The notes under the pieces are model-generated. The model was not told the origin of the DNA. It searched no databases and saw nothing but the letters and a program-made list of their open reading frames with translations. The position numbers and the translations under genes were made by a program. A DNA stretch of 12,068 bases from Oscillospiraceae bacterium (GTDB lineage Bacteria > Bacillota > Clostridia > Oscillospirales > Ruminococcaceae), in assembly GCA_019416775.1 (NCBI GenBank), contig DXWR01000209.1, positions 1 to 12,068 of the forward strand. Reading direction: 5' to 3'. Positions 8,638 through 12,068 of the stretch are shown here, piece by piece (positions within the stretch are counted from its first letter, which is position 1; each line of letters opens with the position of its first letter).

Positions 8638-8857
8638 ATGGAATAAAAATGATTTTTTGTAAAAGAGCAGATGCCGGTCTGACGGCAACCCCTGCCGGAA
8701 TCCCTTCGGAAAAACAGCCCGGCGCAATGGTGAAACTCTGTTTTTTCCGCTGCCTCACCGCAATATGGACCTGGACGGGAATTTGAACTACAGCGAAGGA
8801 GAAGAACGGAGTGTTTTGGATGTCATGGCCCGGGCAGTTTATGTGGCGGGCCTGTAA
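8638..8857 (+). pseudogene. Probable remnant of a dockerin gene in the leader of the transglutaminase gene
   Basis: A good ribosome site (GAAGGGG, 8626-8632) and ATG at 8638 are followed by GAA and a TAA stop, a two-codon frame. Further on, a frame open from 8663 to the TAA at 8855 has no start with a ribosome site, yet its end reads like a dockerin: DLDGNLNYSE, then ERSVLDVMARAVYVAG. The last part matches the first dockerin repeat of the GH43 protein (EVNVLDVMTLAQSVVG) at E, V-L-D-V-M, A, V and G. NGET...LP just before it (about 8726-8755) recalls CGETVTQALP ahead of the dockerin in the next gene. The simplest reading is a decayed dockerin gene with an early stop and at least one frameshift. 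It could instead be a leader whose likeness is partly chance. Confidence 0.5.
8707..8749 (+). ncRNA. Strong stem-loop in the untranslated leader of the transglutaminase gene
   Basis: CGGAAAAACAG (8707-8717) is complementary to CTGTTTTTTCCG (8738-8749), with one bulged T and a 20-base loop. A smaller hairpin, TGCCG-GTCTGA-CGGCA, lies just upstream (about 8672-8687). The T-run is buried in the stem, so this is not a standard terminator. I do not recognise a known riboswitch class here. It overlaps the dockerin-like remnant. Confidence 0.4.
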
Positions 8858-8906
8858 TCAATCATGCACCCGAAAAAATCATCTAGGAAATGAAAGGAGA
8901 ACCCCC

Positions 8907-10541
8907 ATGAAGCAATTTTGGAAACGCAGTCTGGCTGCCGTTGCCGCCGCCTTGGTTCTGGGAACCTCTGGCATGGCTGTGTCGGCACAAACCCCTGTCA
9001 CACTGGAAAGTTCGGTGATTTCCGCCGCCTGGAACAATTCCGCCCGTATTTCTCCGGAAGGGGAGTACACCCAGGTCAAGCAGGCCATTTATGAAGGCTT
9101 GCTGGCCCATCAGGACACCATCGACGTCTCCGGCTTAGGATTGCCGGCGGATCAGGAAGTGGTCATGGATGTGTACGTCAGTGTGCTCAAAGACCACCCG
9201 GAACTGTTTTCACCTATGGCTGCGGTGAGTTATGCATATAATCCGGCGGACAATATGGTAGTTTCCCTTCAGGCGTTTTACTACTACACCGCCGAAGAAC
9301 TGCCCGCTATGCAGGCGGAGATCGACGCCGTGGTGGAACAGATGAAGGCCAACACCCAGGGCTTGTCCGATTTCAACAAACTGCTGGTGATCCACGATTG
9401 GCTGGCGGAACGGATGACCTATGATTATGAAGTGGCCGGCAGCACCCAGCTCACCTCCGGCCGCACTGCCTACGACGCTTTGGTGCGCCATCAGGGGGTC
9501 TGTGAAGCCTACGATTTTGGCTTCCGGCTGCTGGCCAACGCCTTGGGCTTTGAAACCGGCTATGCCATGACGGCAGGCCACATTTGGAGCATGGTAAAGC
9601 TGGACGGGGAATGGTACCATGTGGACGTCACCCACGACGACCCCTCCATCAACGGCATTGACGTAATTCCCGGCTTTGTCAGCCACACCTATTTTTTGGT
9701 CAGCGACGCCGGAGTGCAGGATGCAAACCACGATAACGGCGCCTTTGAAGCTACCAATACTGCCACCTCCACCCGCTATGACGGGGACGCCTTGTTCTTC
9801 CGGGATTGGCAGACCTACCACGACGGCGGGACGGTTTGGAATGGCCAGGTGTACTTTGCCGTCAGCAACACCCTGATGACCGGTGACTTTTCCGGCAGCT
9901 TGGAAGATCTCACCCCCGTGGACACCGGTTTGCTCTCCGTTTCCTCGGTGGCGGCTTACCCCGACGGTACCTCCGGCCTGCTGTTAACCGGATACGAGAC
10001 GCCTGGGGAAAGCCAGGGACTGTACCGCTTCAGCCAAGACGGCTTGGAAAAACTGGCCGACCTTTCTTCGCCGGAATATTTTAACGATCCCAGCGCCGTG
10101 GTTTGGTGCTCCTATGCCCGGGAAAACCAGGACGGCACCATTTCCGTCCCCATTTCTTCCTCTTTGCTTCCCCAATTCCTGGAAACTGTAGTGACCCTTC
10201 CCGCTCCGGAACCTACCCCTGATCCGGAACCGGAACCGGACCCCGAACCCTGCGAACATCCCAACCTGACCTGGACTCTGGCTGCGGCCCCCACCCGGGA
10301 AACCGATGGCTTGCTCCAAGGCGTTTGCCCGGATTGCGGGGAAACCGTCACCCAGGCCCTGCCCTACGGCGATTTAGATCTGGATGGTACGGTCAACGTC
10401 ACCGACGTGATGGTGCTGGCCCAGTGCATTGTCAACAACACCGGCGTGCTGGAAGGACTGGACTTGAACTTCGACGGCAACGATGAGGTGAATGTGGCGG
10501 ATGTAATGACCCTGGCTCAGATGGTGGTCAACGGGAAGTAA
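8907..10541 (+). CDS. Secreted transglutaminase-like protein with C-terminal dockerin
   Basis: 544 residues. The ATG at 8907 is chosen because AAAGGAGA (8893-8900) lies six bases upstream and a signal peptide follows at once (MKQFWKR, hydrophobic stretch, cleavage after AVSA, about residue 27). The transglutaminase-like core (about 150-245) starts at IHDWLAERMTYDYE and shows a complete Cys199 (GVCEAY), His225 (GHIW), Asp240 (HVDVTHDDP) triad, so it is probably an active cysteine peptidase- or transglutaminase-fold enzyme. Substrate unknown. About 280-430 is beta-rich and unassigned. An acidic proline linker (PEPTPDPEPEPDPEP, about 434-448) leads to a Cys449-x-His451...Cys474-x-x-Cys477 motif that may bind a metal. 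The dockerin (488-541) has loops D489-D500 and N521-D532, followed by DVMVLAQCIV and DVMTLAQMVV. This is the same repeat type as in the upstream GH43 protein, suggesting assembly on the same scaffold. Confidence 0.93.
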   Translation: MKQFWKRSLAAVAAALVLGTSGMAVSAQTPVTLESSVISAAWNNSARISPEGEYTQVKQAIYEGLLAHQDTIDVSGLGLPADQEVVMDVYVSVLKDHPELFSPMAAVSYAYNPADNMVVSLQAFYYYTAEELPAMQAEIDAVVEQMKANTQGLSDFNKLLVIHDWLAERMTYDYEVAGSTQLTSGRTAYDALVRHQGVCEAYDFGFRLLANALGFETGYAMTAGHIWSMVKLDGEWYHVDVTHDDPSINGIDVIPGFVSHTYFLVSDAGVQDANHDNGAFEATNTATSTRYDGDALFFRDWQTYHDGGTVWNGQVYFAVSNTLMTGDFSGSLEDLTPVDTGLLSVSSVAAYPDGTSGLLLTGYETPGESQGLYRFSQDGLEKLADLSSPEYFNDPSAVVWCSYARENQDGTISVPISSSLLPQFLETVVTLPAPEPTPDPEPEPDPEPCEHPNLTWTLAAAPTRETDGLLQGVCPDCGETVTQALPYGDLDLDGTVNVTDVMVLAQCIVNNTGVLEGLDLNFDGNDEVNVADVMTLAQMVVNGK

Positions 10542-10551
10542 GGTTTGGAAT

Positions 10552-10588
10552 GTTTGCTTTTAATTGGGTTTTTCCAAAAAAGCAAAAC
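10552..10588 (+). terminator. Imperfect hairpin after the transglutaminase gene, weak terminator candidate
   Basis: GTTTGCTTTT (10552-10561) and AAAAGCAAAAC (10578-10588) pair with a bulge, with an inner TTGG/CCAA stem (10564-10567 with 10574-10577). There is no T-run after the stem, so simple Rho-independent termination is doubtful. The stronger hairpin at 10671-10708 could also stop readthrough. Confidence 0.35.
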
Positions 10589-10635
10589 CAAAACCGGCAA
10601 AATCAAAAACAGGATTCGTTTCTGCTGCAAATCGA

Positions 10636-10664
10636 TTGACAGGGCATCTGCTTTTTGTTAAGAT
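10636..10664 (+). promoter_or_regulatory. Sigma-A-type promoter of the HPr-like gene
   Basis: A consensus -35, TTGACA (10636-10641), is followed after 17 bases by TAAGAT (10659-10664). The start of transcription would be near 10671, exactly where the next hairpin begins. Confidence 0.65.
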
Positions 10665-10670
10665 AAGCCC

Positions 10671-10716
10671 AGAGCAAAGGAGCTTGGTAAAACAGGCAAC
10701 TTTGCTCTTTTATTTT
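10671..10716 (+). terminator. Terminator or attenuator hairpin in the leader of the HPr-like gene
   Basis: AGAGCAAAG (10671-10679) pairs perfectly with CTTTGCTCT (10700-10708) around a 20-base loop and is followed by a T-rich tract (TTTTATTTT). It could end readthrough from the transglutaminase gene. Because the promoter at 10636-10664 fires just before it, it would also form at the 5' end of the HPr-like transcript and could attenuate it. Confidence 0.65.
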
Positions 10717-10739
10717 GCGCCAAAAGGAGACTAAAGTTT

Positions 10740-10976
10740 ATGCATCGCTATCAAGTGCTTTTTAAGGATACCAAGGATGTCAGTGATTTTGTGAACATCG
10801 CCATGGAATACCCCATGGACATCGATATCGTTCTGCAGCGCCAGATCGTGGACGGAAAGTCCTTTTTGGGAATCGCCAGCCTGTTGAGCCGGTATCAGAG
10901 TGAGCCGCTGTGCTTGACCTGCACCGAACAGAATCCGGAATTTGAACGCCGGATCACCCGGTTCTTGGCGGCGTAA
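10740..10976 (+). CDS. HPr-like protein lacking the phosphorylatable histidine
   Basis: 78 residues, soluble. It resembles the short HPr-fold proteins of Clostridia that share the DVxDFVNI...DIDxV...DxKSxxGIxSL pattern. The segment DGKSFLGIASLL (38-49) matches the region around Ser46 of HPr, the site of HPr kinase; Ser41 is the equivalent. The active-site His15 motif of true HPr (GLHARPA) is absent; that region reads KDTKDVSDF. So it should not carry phosphate in the sugar phosphotransferase chain and may instead be regulatory. The start ATG follows AAAGGAGA (10723-10730) by nine bases. It has its own promoter and a terminator after it (11018-11041), so it appears monocistronic. The C-terminal tail (about 55-78, with two Cys) is not recognised. 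Confidence 0.75.
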   Translation: MHRYQVLFKDTKDVSDFVNIAMEYPMDIDIVLQRQIVDGKSFLGIASLLSRYQSEPLCLTCTEQNPEFERRITRFLAA

Positions 10977-11017
10977 TTTGATTTTGCCCGTTTCTATGAT
11001 TGCTTCCTATTTTGATG

Positions 11018-11052
11018 CAGCTCGCTGGTTTTAGCGGGCTGTATCCTTTTCT
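11018..11052 (+). terminator. Rho-independent terminator after the HPr-like gene
   Basis: CAGCTCGCT (11018-11026) pairs with AGCGGGCTG (11033-11041), nine pairs including one T-G, around a six-base loop. A T-rich stretch (TATCCTTTTCTT) follows. Confidence 0.75.
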
Positions 11053-11080
11053 TGCACAAAAAGACGGTTTGTGGTATCCT
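11052..11080 (+). promoter_or_regulatory. Possible extended -10 promoter of the DUF4250 gene
   Basis: TTGCAC (11052-11057) is followed after 17 bases by TATCCT (11075-11080), preceded by TG one base away, an extended -10. Both hexamers are poor matches. The transcript would begin close to the ribosome site at 11088-11094. Confidence 0.35.
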
Positions 11081-11103
11081 CAAAGAAAAAGGAGGAATGT
11101 GCC

Positions 11104-11298
11104 ATGTATCTATCCCATGAGTCGGATCTGCCCAAGGACCCGGTGATGCTGCTGAGCATTGTGAATATGAAGCTGCGGGACGGCTGTCCCAGCCTGGAGG
11201 AGTTCTGCAAGACCCTGGGAGCGGACCAGGCTGCTCTGGAAGCCAGGCTTTCTGCCATTGGATACACCTACGATCCTGCTGTAAATCAGTTTCGGTAA
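11104..11298 (+). CDS. DUF4250 family protein, function unknown
   Basis: 64 residues, no signal peptide or membrane segment. It shows the pattern typical of DUF4250, a small family found mostly in Firmicutes: LPKDPVMLLSIVNMKLRD near the N-terminus (9-26), SLEEFCKTL in the middle, and a GYTYDPAVNQFR end. The middle part looks helical and could be a small helix-turn-helix-like fold, but no DNA-binding role is established. The ATG at 11104 is preferred over an upstream in-frame GTG at 11071 because AAAGGAGG (about 11088-11094) lies nine bases before it and the GTG overlaps the candidate promoter. It sits alone between the HPr-like gene's terminator and the thiD promoter. Confidence 0.85.
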   Translation: MYLSHESDLPKDPVMLLSIVNMKLRDGCPSLEEFCKTLGADQAALEARLSAIGYTYDPAVNQFR

Positions 11299-11349
11299 GC
11301 GCTGGTGAAACGGTTCGCTGAAAATTCAGGGTTTTACTGGAAAACCGCC

Positions 11350-11377
11350 TTGACAGCAGGCAGAATTCTGTTATAAT
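11350..11377 (+). promoter_or_regulatory. Consensus sigma-A promoter of the TPP riboswitch-thiD unit
   Basis: TTGACA (11350-11355) and TATAAT (11372-11377) both match consensus perfectly, with a 16-base spacer. Transcription would start near 11384. A small perfect hairpin (GCTTTT 11387-11392 with AAAAGC 11397-11402) lies at the very 5' end of the RNA, ahead of the aptamer. Confidence 0.88.
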
Positions 11378-11420
11378 TAACATATGGCTTTTGCAGAAAA
11401 GCAGGAAAATACAAAGTAAA

Positions 11421-11494
11421 TTGCGGGGGTACCGCTTCGGCGGTTGAGAGATCACCCTTAGAACCTGTCGGTTAAGACCGTGGTAGGGAAGCAA
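11421..11494 (+). ncRNA. TPP riboswitch aptamer (THI element)
   Basis: The conserved thi-box parts are all present in order: GGGGGTACC, then GGTTGAGAGATCACCC, TTAGAACCTGTCGGTTAA, and GTGGTAGGGAAGC. The closing stem P1 pairs TTGC (11421-11424) with GCAA (11491-11494). The RNA binds thiamine pyrophosphate and senses the pathway end product. It stands directly before thiD with a terminator between them, so binding should shut thiD off. Confidence 0.95.
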
Positions 11495-11508
11495 TGCGGT
11501 GCCGTTTG

Positions 11509-11549
11509 CGGCGGTTGTTTCTCAAAAAGGGAGGCAGCCGCCGTTTTTT
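11509..11549 (+). terminator. Terminator forming the expression platform of the TPP riboswitch
   Basis: CGGCGGTTG (11509-11517) pairs with CAGCCGCCG (11535-11543), nine pairs with one T-G, then TTTTTT (11544-11549). The inner part can extend as CTC/GAG. A competing short hairpin, GCCG (11501-11504) with CGGC (11509-11512), overlaps the 5' arm and could act as the antiterminator when TPP is absent. Confidence 0.88.
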
Positions 11550-11573
11550 ACAGCGAAAAAGGAGGATTACCTT

Positions 11574-12068
11574 ATGATACCGGTAGCGCTTACCATTGCG
11601 GGAAGCGACTGTACCGGCGGCGCCGGGATTCAGGCCGATTTGAAAACTTTTGCTGCCCACGGAGTGTATGGGGAAAGCGTCATTACCAGCGTGGTGGCGG
11701 AGAACACCTGCCAGGTCTTTTCCCGCCAGGACATTTCCCCGGAAGTGGTCACCGCCCAGCTGGATGCGGTGTACCGGGATATTCCCCCGGATGCGGTAAA
11801 ACTGGGGATGCTCCCCACCGTTCAGGTGGTGGAGGCGGTGACGGATTGGCTTGCCGCCCATCCCGGCCGGCCGGTGGTCACCGATCCGGTGCTGGTGGCT
11901 ACCAGCGGGGACGATCTGGTGGATCGCAGGGCGCTGAAAACCATCCGATCCTGCCTGCTGCCTTTGACCCACGTCCTCACCCCCAATCTGCCGGAGGCGG
12001 AAGTCCTCACCGGCATTGCGGTAAACGACGAAGTTTCCATGAAGGCCGCTGCCGCCATCCTCTGCAAC
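11574..12068 (+). CDS. thiD: Hydroxymethylpyrimidine/phosphomethylpyrimidine kinase, 5' part; runs off window
   Basis: ThiD phosphorylates 4-amino-5-hydroxymethyl-2-methylpyrimidine twice to make the pyrimidine half of thiamine. 165 codons are visible of about 265 usual; the frame is open to the last base. The protein starts MIPVALTIAGSD and has the ribokinase-fold signature GSDCTGGAGIQAD (10-22). DPVLVATSGDDL and the TPNLPEAEVLTG motif follow further on. The catalytic cysteine of the GTGC motif would lie beyond the window. The ATG at 11574 follows AAAGGAGG (about 11557-11564) by nine bases. The gene lies behind a TPP riboswitch and terminator, so it should be expressed when thiamine is short. 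Other thi genes may follow downstream but cannot be seen. Confidence 0.94.
   Translation, partial: MIPVALTIAGSDCTGGAGIQADLKTFAAHGVYGESVITSVVAENTCQVFSRQDISPEVVTAQLDAVYRDIPPDAVKLGMLPTVQVVEAVTDWLAAHPGRPVVTDPVLVATSGDDLVDRRALKTIRSCLLPLTHVLTPNLPEAEVLTGIAVNDEVSMKAAAAILCN

Noticed and set aside
8676..8740. Resemblance to a SAM riboswitch because of GACGGCAACCCC
   Set aside because: The other conserved SAM-I parts (AGAG core, GGTGC...AA) are missing and the downstream gene has nothing to do with methionine.
8649..8786. A 45-codon frame starting at ATG 8649 in the leader
   Set aside because: No ribosome site at suitable spacing (the nearest, 8626-8632, is 16 bases away and serves ATG 8638), no recognisable sequence, and it runs in a different frame from the dockerin-like remnant.
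8811..8906. Upstream start that would extend the transglutaminase protein by 32 residues
   Set aside because: The extension precedes a clear signal peptide, has no ribosome site and overlaps the dockerin-like remnant. ATG 8907 has AAAGGAGA at ideal distance.
10203..10250. Tandem CCGGAA/CCGGAC-like repeat as a possible DNA repeat element
   Set aside because: It encodes the Pro/Glu/Asp linker of the transglutaminase protein, a usual low-complexity linker between domains.
11330..11346. GGTTTT-N5-AAAACC hairpin as a terminator for the DUF4250 gene
   Set aside because: Only six weak pairs and no T-run afterwards; it lies against the -35 of the thiD promoter. No convincing terminator was found for DUF4250.

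Overview
The window looks like chromosomal DNA from a fibre-degrading anaerobic Firmicute of the class Clostridia, probably the Ruminococcus/Oscillospiraceae side. This rests on two dockerin-bearing secreted proteins, a DUF4250 protein, an HPr-like protein of a kind common in Clostridia, strong AAGGAGG-type ribosome sites, consensus sigma-A promoters and a Firmicute-style TPP riboswitch. The assignment is an inference from gene content, not from a database match.

Layout. (1) 1-975 is the 3' part of prfB (release factor 2), closed by a hairpin at 994-1028 that can terminate transcription in both directions. (2) 1054-3594, minus strand, is a large cytoplasmic glycoside hydrolase of the DUF1680 / GH127-GH146 type. 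(3) 3595-3865 is a divergent control region with a good plus-strand promoter, a weaker minus-strand candidate and several inverted repeats. (4) 3866-8497 encodes a 1543-residue secreted enzyme with two intact GH43 domains, a LamG domain, two atrophied Ig domains, a degenerate GH43-like segment, an Ig-like domain and a C-terminal dockerin. (5) 8498-8906 holds a terminator, a promoter and a leader containing what looks like a decayed dockerin gene and a strong inverted repeat. (6) 8907-10541 is a secreted transglutaminase-like protein with a second dockerin. (7) 10740-10976 is an HPr-like protein lacking the active-site histidine, and 11104-11298 is a DUF4250 protein. (8) 11350-12068 is a promoter, a TPP riboswitch with terminator, and the 5' part of thiD, which runs off the window.

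How the genes fit together. Regions 2-4 read as an arabinan/arabinoside utilisation unit. The secreted bifunctional GH43 protein would cut arabinan outside the cell while docked to a cohesin-bearing scaffold. The divergent cytoplasmic GH127-type enzyme would finish imported arabino-oligosaccharides. The transglutaminase-like protein carries dockerin repeats of the same sequence type (V-x-DVM-x-LAQ), so it probably joins the same cohesin system. The remaining genes (prfB, HPr-like, DUF4250, thiD) look like housekeeping genes. No scaffoldin, transporter or regulator is visible. No rRNA, tRNA, CRISPR array, insertion sequence or phage feature was seen.
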